NCBI GenBank assembly: GCA_041821265.1
Contig: JBGUEQ010000012.1
Span: forward strand, 31,905 to 95,904
Length of the DNA: 64,000 nucleotides
Direction of reading: 5' to 3'
Origin: Lachnotalea sp041821265
GTDB taxonomy: Bacteria > Bacillota > Clostridia > Lachnospirales > Lachnospiraceae
Shown here: positions 26,297-34,112 of the stretch, in pieces
Layout of the letters: each line of letters opens with the position of its first letter
How positions within the stretch are numbered: position 1 is the first letter of the stretch
Notes under the pieces: generated by a model
Database searches by the model: none
The model's input: only the letters and a program-made list of their open reading frames with translations
What the model was told of the DNA's origin: nothing
Position numbers and translations under genes: made by a program

Positions 26297-26779
26297 ATGA
26301 TAGCATTAATAGTAGCATTTTCAAAAAATAGAGTAATAGGAAATAAAGGACAGATACCTTGGAAAATCAAAGGTGAACAGAAAAAATTTAAAGAATTAAC
26401 CACGGGTAATGTAGTTATTATGGGTAGAAAATCATATGAAGAAATTGGAAAGCCATTGCCTAATCGTTATACCATTGTTGTTTCTAGCACAGCAAAGTTT
26501 GAAGCAGAAAATTGCACAACAGCAAGTTCCTTGGAAGAAGCGATAAAAAAGGCAGAGACTATAAAAGCAGAGGCTGAAATATATATTTCAGGTGGTGCAG
26601 GTTTGTATAAAGAGGCCATAGATTTAGTTGATAAAATGTACATTACTGAAATTGATAAGGTGATTGAAGGTGACACTAGCTTTCCATTATTTGATGAAAG
26701 TAATTTTGTAAAAGAAATAAATGAGCATTTTGAAGGAGAAATTCCTTATACCTATATTACCTATACAAAATTGATTTAA
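26297..26779 (+). CDS. folA: Dihydrofolate reductase
   Basis: 160 residues, the usual size. It has the N-terminal IVAFSKNRVIGNKGQIPW (Met20-loop region), GNVVIMGRKSYEEIGKPLPNR (NADPH site), and IYISGGAGLYKEAI, followed by MYITEI. It reduces dihydrofolate to tetrahydrofolate with NADPH. AGAAAGGA precedes the ATG. The catalytic acidic residue expected near position 27 is not an obvious Asp; KIKGEQKKF has Glu30, so the active-site acid is probably that glutamate. No thymidylate synthase is adjacent. Confidence 0.93.
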   Translation: MIALIVAFSKNRVIGNKGQIPWKIKGEQKKFKELTTGNVVIMGRKSYEEIGKPLPNRYTIVVSSTAKFEAENCTTASSLEEAIKKAETIKAEAEIYISGGAGLYKEAIDLVDKMYITEIDKVIEGDTSFPLFDESNFVKEINEHFEGEIPYTYITYTKLI

Positions 26780-26809
26780 ATAAATTGGTAAGATTATCCA
26801 CATCCAGGG

Positions 26810-27119
26810 ATGTGCAGACAGCATTGTAAAGGTTGTACAAGAGAAAATATAATATTTGATCAAACCGGTGAGGTAGGCGAATTCTTAGATCAAGGATATC
26901 GTACAGATAATGCAATTTCTGATACCGTAAGAGCAATGGATATTATATTTTACTCGTGCAGATTTTACGGATATAGAAGAAGTAATGAAAAAAAACATGC
27001 TGTATTTTAAACAGGATGCGGAAGAAATATGTAAAAGTAAAGGAATTACCTAGCCGGAGTCAATATCTAAACAGGTAATACAATCTTTTAATCGCAGACT
27101 ATCAAAGAAAGAGTGGTAG
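26810..27119 (+). pseudogene. Broken gene, family not recognised
   Basis: Frame 1 (26810 on) gives a cysteine-containing start, MCRQHCKGCTRENIIFDQTG, then GYRTDNAISDTVRAMD; at about 26937 the continuation moves to another frame, FTRADFTDIEEVMKKNMLYF..EEICKSKGIT, with a TAG (27051) where a glutamine codon would fit, then PESISKQVIQSFNRRLSKKEW. One frameshift plus one stop; about 100 residues in total. I cannot name it. Confidence 0.5.
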
Positions 27120-27223
27120 TAGATTAGAATAGTACAGAACCTAGGGTGAAATATAATAGCAAGAGAATAAAAGAAATTCTTTATGGAGAAAAATACAATC
27201 GATATGAATTGTAAATATGTCAG

Positions 27224-27263
27224 GATGTTTTTTAAGGATTAATATCTTAAAAAGCATCTTTTT
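27224..27263 (+). terminator. Intrinsic terminator
   Basis: Thirteen-pair stem (27224-27236 with 27246-27258), nine-base loop, five T. It closes the DUF1848/folA region. Confidence 0.75.
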
Positions 27264-27331
27264 ATTTACAAGAATGAAAAGTTCAAATAATAATAAAAAA
27301 TAAACAAAATATATTTTTGTTTGGCTAATTG

Positions 27332-27360
27332 TAGACAAATATATTAAAGTGACATATAAT
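27332..27360 (+). promoter_or_regulatory. Promoter of the DUF2087 gene
   Basis: TAGACA (27332-27337), 17-base spacer, TATAAT (27355-27360). The ribosome site AGGAGG follows at about 27399. Confidence 0.65.
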
Positions 27361-27410
27361 GAATATAAAAAAGATGAGATAACAATATAAAGCAACAGGA
27401 GGTTCGTATA

Positions 27411-28175
27411 ATGAAAGAACATGATACATTATGGAAAGAAGATATAAGTACAATAGTAAAAAGCTACAAGGAAACACAGGATTATTTTATCTGTGTTATA
27501 TGCGGAGCAAAGTTTGAAAAAGGTAGTATCGTTAACTATGATGGTGATTTACATGATGCCTATGGTGCAGTTAAAAGACATGTGAAAGAAAAACACGGAT
27601 ATTTAGTTGATTATTTGCTAAATCAAAATGTAGATTTAGTAGGAATTTCCGAAACACAAAATAAAATTTTGAAACTAATGTCAGAGGGAAATGATGATAA
27701 AACAATAGCTGAAAATTTAGGTATCGCTCATTCAACCGTTAGAAATCATCGTTTTAAATTACGAGAAAACTTAAAACAGGCAAAATTATTTGCAGCACTG
27801 ATGGAGTCATTGGAGCAAAAAACTAGCTTACCAATTAATTTATCTATGGAAGGTGACTTAGTGGAATTGCATTATAGCGCTAATATGATGGATGACAGAT
27901 ATAATATAACAGACATGGAAAGAGAAAAAGTTATAAAAACTTATATAGATGAAAATGGAGCAATCAAGCAATTTCCAGCAAAAGAGAAGAAGAAGATTAT
28001 TTTGTTACGTGAAATTATTAAAAATTTTATAAAGGATCATGAATATGCAGAGCCTGAGGTAAATAAAATACTTCATAGAATATATGAGGATCATGCAACA
28101 ATACGTAGGGCATTGATTGAATATGGATTTTTAGAGCGTTCTGAAGACTGTAAGATTTATAGAGTAAGGGAATAG
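27411..28175 (+). CDS. HTH regulator with zinc-finger-like start and DUF2087
   Basis: 254 residues in three parts. Residues 25-65 contain CVICGAKF and HVKEKH, a C2H2 zinc-finger-like pattern. Residues about 82-118 form a LuxR/sigma-70 region 4-like helix-turn-helix (NDDKTIAENLGIAHSTVRNHRFKL). Residues 180-252 are DUF2087 (IKQFPAKEKKKIILLREIIKNF...HATIRRALIEYGFLERSEDC), often attached to DNA-binding domains. It probably controls genes elsewhere; ligand unknown. Own promoter at 27332 and AGGAGG ribosome site. Confidence 0.88.
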   Translation: MKEHDTLWKEDISTIVKSYKETQDYFICVICGAKFEKGSIVNYDGDLHDAYGAVKRHVKEKHGYLVDYLLNQNVDLVGISETQNKILKLMSEGNDDKTIAENLGIAHSTVRNHRFKLRENLKQAKLFAALMESLEQKTSLPINLSMEGDLVELHYSANMMDDRYNITDMEREKVIKTYIDENGAIKQFPAKEKKKIILLREIIKNFIKDHEYAEPEVNKILHRIYEDHATIRRALIEYGFLERSEDCKIYRVRE

Positions 28176-28254
28176 AGAGTATATGAAATGTTGATAGTAA
28201 AAACCTGAAATAGTATGCTAGTACTTGTTATGGCACTAGCAATTATAAAAATAT

Positions 28255-28382
28255 ATTACTATGTAGTCCCCGTAAATGGGAGGTGCTTTGCAATGTAAAA
28301 TCTGAGTTTTGAAGCGCTACAATGTAATTTTTTGTATTGTGTGTATCGCGTAGCGGTAACTATGAAAGTGCTAAATAATTAC
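28255..28382. repeat. MITE-like repeat, copy 1
   Basis: 128 bases related along their whole length to 33871-34002. Shared blocks include GGGAGGTG/CGAGGTG near the left end and ATCGCGTAGCGGTAACTATG at 28345 (20 identical bases with 33965). The ends are degraded inverted repeats. Confidence 0.7.
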
Positions 28383-28409
28383 AAGAATATTAAAATCAAT
28401 CTATATATT

Positions 28410-29942
28410 TTAACACCAATTATTAATAGTATTCAACTTATTATAACGATCGATAAGGAAAGAAAGTCGGAGCAAGAATATGGTATTACTATCTGCTAGG
28501 TCAATCTGACATATTTCGGTGATCCGATTTAATCGATAAACAAGGGAATTACGGTGAATAAATATATTTTCAGAAGTCAACTTAATACTGCATCCATTGT
28601 TTAAGAATATATATAGTGTTTCATAGAACTGTGTATTATTTTTAAGATCATAGGTTCTAAGACTTGCTAGGCAAGGATGACAAAAGCGTCCTAATAAATC
28701 GGGATTTTTTATTTCTGAAAATAAATCAAAAACTTGATAATTAAGATAACGACATACCAATTCATCAGGATTTAATTTTTGACCAAGTTCTAAAGCGGCA
28801 TAAGCCTGTTCATAATGACTAACGAAATTTTCTATATTGGTAAAAGAATTACTAATCCCAATTTGGACATATTCTGTCTGGGAAAAGTCTTTTAAAATGT
28901 CAAATAGTTCTGTGTTTATTTCAGCATCATCTTTTAATGGAATGATTGCAACGATTCCATTTTTATGATAAGTGACATAAGTTCCTGGTATTTGTGTCTT
29001 TAACCTAACGTAGGTATATTTTTTAAGATGTGAGCGCCCTAGATATCTAGTTGGACGAATAAATAATACCATCATTTTAGCTGGAAAATGAAGCGATGAG
29101 AGCTTTGGGAAAACATCCATAGAAGGTGCCCCTATCAGTAGATCATATAATAATTGCTGATAGAGACTGTTTTCTTCAAATAATTCTGTTGAATAGTATG
29201 CAATGGTATAACTAATAATCTGACTTATTGTGCTAAGCATTTCAAAATGAGAGGGGCGTAATTTGTTCTCACCTTCAATCATTAATAGAAATCCAACTTG
29301 GACGTTATTATGAAACACCTTACAGCTTAATTTTCTACAAGGTGATTTGGAACAAGTTACTTCAACTGTAGCTGTAGTCATTGAGGCATTTCGAATGGAT
29401 TCTATTTTTTTTGCTTCACTAATAAATTCATAACAACAGTATCCTTGATTAATATTTTCTATCCAAAGAGGATCAAGAACAGGGATCGAAGTAGAGTTGG
29501 CTATGATTTTAAAATTCATATCACAAAATAGCAAGGAGTTACCGAGTCTTAAAGAAGCAGAATCCAAAACAGCATCTATACTATGTGTTTCATTTGCAAG
29601 AGCCGTAAGTTCTTCGAAAATCCCTTTACTTTTAGTCATTTCAATTAATTCTTTTACTTCATTAAATAGGGAAAACAATAAAGGCTCTTCTACTATTGCA
29701 AGGTTTCTTATATTCGGAAAAGGGTAAGAAGAATCACATGTTCGTGCAAGAATACACTGAATCGGAATCGAAGTAGCATGTTCCAATTGTTTATCATAGC
29801 CAAAATATAAGGTGTTATTAATTACATTTTCATGTTTGTTATCAATCAAAGAAATGTCTTGTATTTCTAAATCCTCTTTCTGTGAAATAATGCTTATAGA
29901 ATATTCCTCAGACAGTTGTTTTACTAATTTTGAAAATATCAT
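28410..29942 (-). CDS. PucR/CdaR-type transcriptional regulator
   Basis: 510 residues. N-terminal sensory region (PucR-like, about 1-130), a GAF-like middle (about 130-260), a GGDEF-like spacer (270-400), and the C-terminal PucR helix-turn-helix (about 445-500) with SEN-IFIHRNSLVYRLNRI. Such regulators respond to a small molecule and normally activate a neighbouring catabolic operon. Divergently placed 189 bases from the OYE-decarboxylase gene, so that operon is the probable target. Its own promoter contains a 17-base palindrome in the spacer. Confidence 0.88.
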   Translation of the reverse strand: MIFSKLVKQLSEEYSISIISQKEDLEIQDISLIDNKHENVINNTLYFGYDKQLEHATSIPIQCILARTCDSSYPFPNIRNLAIVEEPLLFSLFNEVKELIEMTKSKGIFEELTALANETHSIDAVLDSASLRLGNSLLFCDMNFKIIANSTSIPVLDPLWIENINQGYCCYEFISEAKKIESIRNASMTTATVEVTCSKSPCRKLSCKVFHNNVQVGFLLMIEGENKLRPSHFEMLSTISQIISYTIAYYSTELFEENSLYQQLLYDLLIGAPSMDVFPKLSSLHFPAKMMVLFIRPTRYLGRSHLKKYTYVRLKTQIPGTYVTYHKNGIVAIIPLKDDAEINTELFDILKDFSQTEYVQIGISNSFTNIENFVSHYEQAYAALELGQKLNPDELVCRYLNYQVFDLFSEIKNPDLLGRFCHPCLASLRTYDLKNNTQFYETLYIFLNNGCSIKLTSENIFIHRNSLVYRLNRITEICQIDLADSNTIFLLRLSFLIDRYNKLNTINNWC

Positions 29943-30015
29943 ACCTATCCCTCATTTCTATAAACTTAATAAAGTTTGGATAAATTGTGTAGCGAGAATC
30001 ATAATTGATACGTTT

Positions 30016-30044
30016 ACTATAGTGCATGATGCACTAATTGTCAA
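30016..30044 (-). promoter_or_regulatory. Promoter of the PucR-type gene with palindrome
   Basis: Minus strand TTGACA (30039-30044), 17-base spacer, TATAGT (30016-30021). A perfect palindrome TAGTGCAT-G-ATGCACTA (30020-30036) fills the spacer and would block RNA polymerase if bound, suggesting autorepression. Confidence 0.7.
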
Positions 30045-30067
30045 ATATTTATCATTCATCATACACG

Positions 30068-30096
30068 TTGTACAATATGACTATTTAAAGTATCCT
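30068..30096 (+). promoter_or_regulatory. Promoter of the OYE-decarboxylase operon
   Basis: TTGTAC (30068-30073), 17 bases, TATCCT (30091-30096), then AAGGAGGCAAAAA before the ATG at 30132. The poor boxes fit a promoter that needs an activator. Confidence 0.5.
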
Positions 30097-30131
30097 TAAA
30101 ACATACTATTTAGTAATGAAGGAGGCAAAAA

Positions 30132-32945
30132 ATGTATCAAAAACTATTTGAACAAGGAAATATAGGTAATGTAATAATTAAAAACCGTTTAGTGATGTCG
30201 CCAATGGGGTGCGGATTAGCCAATCTAGATGGAACACCTTCAGATGATATGATTGATTTCTATGAAGCAAGAGCGATAGGGGGTGCTGGACTAATTATCC
30301 CCGAAATTACGCGTATCAATGATGTGAATGGTCCGGGTCTTATGAGGCAGTTGTCAGTTACAAAAGATAGTCATATTGAACCATTAGCAAAACTTGCACA
30401 AGCAATTCATAAACATGGTAGCAAAATTTTTATTCAGCTTCATCATCCAGGACGTGAAACGGTTTCTGCACTTCTTGGCGGACAGCCAGTAGTTGCTCCA
30501 TCTGCAATTCCATGTAAATTACTAAAGCAGGAAACGCGTGCGTTAGAAACTGCAGAAGTGAAACAATTGATACAACAATTTATAGACGGTGCAGTCAGGG
30601 TACAAAAATCAGGTTGTGATGGCGTAGAATTACATGCAGCACATGGATATTTATTGCATCAGTTTCTGTCTCCGTATACCAATAAAAGAGAAGACGAATA
30701 CGGCGGAAGCTTTGAAAATCGTTTGAGAATAATCATTGAAATTATTCAAGGAATTCGTAAAGAATGTGGTGAGGATTTTCCAATTGGTGTTCGTTTAACA
30801 GTAGAAGAATTCTTAGATAAGACTGGTGTGACAGAAGAGTATATTCATATTCAGGATGGTGTAAAAATTGCCATTGCTTTAGAAAATGAAGGAATAGATT
30901 TTATTGATGTCAGCTGTGGGTTATATGAAACAGGAATGACTTGTATTGAGCCGATTTCTTTCAAACAAGGTTGGAGACATGATTTGATTTTAGCAGTAAA
31001 AAGTCATGTTAAAATTCCAGTAATCGGAGTATCCGTAATAAGAGAACCAGAAGAGGCTGAAAAATTCCTGGAAGATGGAGTTGAAGACTTCATATCTATG
31101 GGACGTAGCTGGCTTGCTGATGAAAATTGGGGTATAAAAGTACAAGAAGGTAGAACGAAAGAAATACGAAAATGCGTTTCGTGTTTACGTTGCTTTGAAA
31201 GTTTGAATGCTTATAATGCAGCAGGGGTACCAGCAGAGTGCGCATTGAACCCGAGAATGGCAAGAGAACGCAAATATGGAAATCTCACTTATGATACAAA
31301 TAAACATACAACAGTAATTGTAGGTGGTGGTCCATCAGGAATGTGTGCGGCACAGACTCTTGCATTACGTGGAGTTAAAGTAACGCTGATTGATTGTCAA
31401 AGTGAACTAGGTGGTACTATTAATCTTGCTAAAGTACCTCCACTAAAAGAACGTATGCAGTGGATTGCAGATTATTATAAAGCAGAATTTGAGCGACTAG
31501 GCGTTGAAGTTAAATTAAATACAAAAGCTACGGCAGATTTGATTATGTCGTATCACCCAGATGCAGTTATTCTAGCAACAGGTTCCACATCAATTATTCC
31601 AGAAAAAATTCCTGGTGTTCATGGCAATAATGTATATACAGTAGAATCGATATTAACAAGTGAATCCCAATTAAAAGGAAAAAAAGTGGCTGTGATTGGA
31701 GCTGGACTTACAGGACTTGAAACAGCAGAGTATCTGTGTGGGCAAGATAATCAAGTTACAATTGTTGATATGCTTAATGAAGTAGCACCTAATACAAATC
31801 ATACGAATGTGGCAGATGTGTGTGGGCGTTTGAAAACATACGGTGTGAATTATCTGTTAGGACATTCTTTAAAGAAAATACAATCAGATGGTGTATTGTT
31901 AGAAAAAATAGAAAATCAAGAAGAAGTTAATGTTGCGGTAGATGCGATTGTGCTTTCTCTTGGATTTAAACCTGATCAATCTTTAGTTTCTGAATTGGAA
32001 GCAAAAGGCGTGGAAGTTAAGGTGATAGGAAGTGCAATAAAAGACGGTTCTATCGCACCAGCGGTACGCACAGGTTATGAAGTGGGAAGAGAATTATTTT
32101 TAGAAAAGCAAAAAAAATCAAGCTTTAGATTAACGCAGGAAGATATTTCAAACTTTGGAAAAGTTTCTTTTATGGATAATCAGGAAGGACTTTATCTCAG
32201 CTATTTAACGGATCCAGAAGCCATTGCTAGAATTCTTCCACCACCTTTAAAACCATTTTCTATGCCCGTTGTTACATTATCAATATGTCATATTAATAAT
32301 CCGACATTTGCAGATGACTATTATGAAGCAATTTTAGGTGTATATGCAACATACGGTAAACAACTTGGTTTATATACAGTGGGGCTTGTACTTGGAGGCT
32401 CAGGAGCAGAAATGGCAGTACAATGCGGTCGTGATAACGGAAGTATTCCTAAAAAACTGGGAGCAGAAATTGTGATACGAAGAAACGCAGATACAGTTAC
32501 TGCAAGTGTAACCAGAAGAGGTACACAGCTTGTAGAAGCAACGATGAAAGTAGGAGAATACAATAGCCCACTAATGGCACCTCTTTATCAGTTTGCAGCA
32601 GCAGGTAAACAGACGCTAGGCGGAGGTTTCTATTTTCACTTTGATCGTGAGCCAGATGAAAACGGGGTATCTCATTTTAAAAATGGCGCACTACTTATGA
32701 ACCAATGTGAATATAATTATCAAGCTTGGGAACCCGGAACTGCAGCACTGAATTTGAAATCAAGTATTGATGATCCATGGGCAGAATTACCTATTAATAC
32801 GATTATTGGAGGAGCTTATTCTAAAAATAGTCTACTAGTACATAAACTAAATTTAGTAGAAAAACTAGAAACAGATTCAATCATTCCATATTTATTAACA
32901 GGAAGATATGATCGTACCGCTTTTATGGAAACAGGACGTATTTAA
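30132..32945 (+). CDS. Old yellow enzyme/dienoyl reductase fused to acetoacetate decarboxylase domain
   Basis: 937 residues in three catalytic parts. Residues 1-340: FMN TIM barrel of the BaiCD/2,4-dienoyl-CoA reductase class (VELHAAHGYLLHQFLSP, EDEYGGSFENR). Cys347, Cys350, Cys353 and a later Cys (AECALNPR) form the 4Fe-4S site. Residues about 393-650: FAD and NAD(P) Rossmann folds (VGGGPSGM, VIGAGLTGLETAEYL). Residues about 676-937: acetoacetate decarboxylase-like domain, with the Schiff-base lysine motif PKKLG at Lys774/Lys775. Ordinary family members end near 660. It should reduce an enone or enoyl substrate and decarboxylate a beta-keto acid. Followed by an SDR. Confidence 0.88.
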   Translation: MYQKLFEQGNIGNVIIKNRLVMSPMGCGLANLDGTPSDDMIDFYEARAIGGAGLIIPEITRINDVNGPGLMRQLSVTKDSHIEPLAKLAQAIHKHGSKIFIQLHHPGRETVSALLGGQPVVAPSAIPCKLLKQETRALETAEVKQLIQQFIDGAVRVQKSGCDGVELHAAHGYLLHQFLSPYTNKREDEYGGSFENRLRIIIEIIQGIRKECGEDFPIGVRLTVEEFLDKTGVTEEYIHIQDGVKIAIALENEGIDFIDVSCGLYETGMTCIEPISFKQGWRHDLILAVKSHVKIPVIGVSVIREPEEAEKFLEDGVEDFISMGRSWLADENWGIKVQEGRTKEIRKCVSCLRCFESLNAYNAAGVPAECALNPRMARERKYGNLTYDTNKHTTVIVGGGPSGMCAAQTLALRGVKVTLIDCQSELGGTINLAKVPPLKERMQWIADYYKAEFERLGVEVKLNTKATADLIMSYHPDAVILATGSTSIIPEKIPGVHGNNVYTVESILTSESQLKGKKVAVIGAGLTGLETAEYLCGQDNQVTIVDMLNEVAPNTNHTNVADVCGRLKTYGVNYLLGHSLKKIQSDGVLLEKIENQEEVNVAVDAIVLSLGFKPDQSLVSELEAKGVEVKVIGSAIKDGSIAPAVRTGYEVGRELFLEKQKKSSFRLTQEDISNFGKVSFMDNQEGLYLSYLTDPEAIARILPPPLKPFSMPVVTLSICHINNPTFADDYYEAILGVYATYGKQLGLYTVGLVLGGSGAEMAVQCGRDNGSIPKKLGAEIVIRRNADTVTASVTRRGTQLVEATMKVGEYNSPLMAPLYQFAAAGKQTLGGGFYFHFDREPDENGVSHFKNGALLMNQCEYNYQAWEPGTAALNLKSSIDDPWAELPINTIIGGAYSKNSLLVHKLNLVEKLETDSIIPYLLTGRYDRTAFMETGRI

Positions 32946-33001
32946 TTTGTAACCAAAGAAAACTTAAAACATAAAACTGATAAATGAAAGGAAGTAGTAA
33001 A

Positions 33002-33778
33002 ATGGAAAAATTATTTGATTTAACAGGAAAAGTAGCAGTAGTAACAGGAGCAAGTGCAGGACTTGGAGCAGATGCGGCTCTTGCTTATGCTAGAGCAGGA
33101 GCAGATGTTGCTGTATTAGCAAGACGTGTAGATAAACTTAATGAAATAAAAACGGAAATTGAGAAAATGGGACGTAAAGCCATAGCAGTTGCATGTGATG
33201 TTACCAATGAAGAAAGTGTTAAATTAGCAATGAAGACAGTTATTGATACCTTTGGACATATTGATATTTTGTTAAATAATGCTGGTATTGCAGTACGTGG
33301 TGGTGTAGATAGTATGTCAGAGGAAGAGTGGGACAGAGCGTTTGATACAAATGTTAAAGGCATCTTTTTAGCAAGCAAGTATGTTATTCCACAAATGATA
33401 GAAAGAGGATATGGTAAAGTTGTAAATATCGCTTCTGTTAATGCAGTCATTGCAGATAAAAATGATGTATTCATCAGACATTCTTACAATTCTTCAAAAG
33501 CAGCAGTTGTTGGACTAACAAAAGGAATGGCTTGTTCTTATGCAAAATATGGTATTACGGTAAATGCAATCGGACCTGCACTTTTTGAAAGTGAAATGAC
33601 AGCAGGAACTTTATTTAAATCAGAGCAGTTCCTTAACGGGTATAATGCCGCTAATCCAGCAGGACGTCCAGGTAATAAAGGTGAATTAAATGGCTCTATA
33701 TTATATCTTTCAAGTGATGCATCTAGTTATGTACAAGGTCAGTTCATTATTGTAGATGGTGGTGGAGCTCTCGTTTAA
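33002..33778 (+). CDS. Short-chain dehydrogenase/reductase
   Basis: 258 residues from ATG 33002. NAD(P) site TGASAGLG (15-22), NNAGIAV, catalytic Ser in NIASVN, and Tyr162-x3-Lys166 (YNSSK). Closest in form to gluconate 5-dehydrogenase/7-alpha-hydroxysteroid dehydrogenase type enzymes. It lies 56 bases after the OYE-decarboxylase fusion and is probably part of the same pathway, interconverting a keto and a hydroxy group. Confidence 0.9.
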   Translation: MEKLFDLTGKVAVVTGASAGLGADAALAYARAGADVAVLARRVDKLNEIKTEIEKMGRKAIAVACDVTNEESVKLAMKTVIDTFGHIDILLNNAGIAVRGGVDSMSEEEWDRAFDTNVKGIFLASKYVIPQMIERGYGKVVNIASVNAVIADKNDVFIRHSYNSSKAAVVGLTKGMACSYAKYGITVNAIGPALFESEMTAGTLFKSEQFLNGYNAANPAGRPGNKGELNGSILYLSSDASSYVQGQFIIVDGGGALV

Positions 33779-33813
33779 TAATAGAAGCATATACACTTAA
33801 AGTGTATATAGTA

Positions 33814-33848
33814 AAAAATAGACATGAAAACTAATCATGTCTATTTTT
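33814..33848 (+). terminator. Intrinsic terminator
   Basis: Perfect 14-pair stem AAAAATAGACATGA/TCATGTCTATTTTT (33814-33827 with 33835-33848) with a terminal T run; ends the OYE/SDR operon. Confidence 0.85.
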
Positions 33849-33870
33849 GTTTCCATGTAGTAAAAATGGA

Positions 33871-34002
33871 GTAACTATTCAGTACCCATAAACGCGAGGT
33901 GTTTTGTTTAGTAAAATCCCGAGTTCTGTCGCGCTAAAATGCAATCTTTAAGCATTTTGTGTGCATCGCGTAGCGGTAACTATGAGGGTACTGAATAGTT
34001 AC
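33871..34002. repeat. MITE-like repeat, copy 2
   Basis: 132 bases bounded by perfect 17-base inverted repeats GTAACTATTCAGTACCC (33871-33887) and GGGTACTGAATAGTTAC (33986-34002). No coding capacity. An internal stem pairs AAAATGC with GCATTTT. Homologous to 28255-28382. Confidence 0.8.
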
Positions 34003-34020
34003 AAAATGGTAATGTCTTCC

Positions 34021-34050
34021 TTGTCATTTTTTGCTGAATAATGTTATAAT
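34021..34050 (+). promoter_or_regulatory. Promoter of the chemotaxis receptor gene
   Basis: TTGTCA (34021-34026), 18-base spacer, TATAAT (34045-34050), starting only 19 bases beyond the MITE-like repeat. Confidence 0.6.
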
Positions 34051-34112
34051 TTCTAATAAAGACAATTTACAATATAAGAAGATGTTTTTATGACAATGGG
34101 GGGTATAATATA

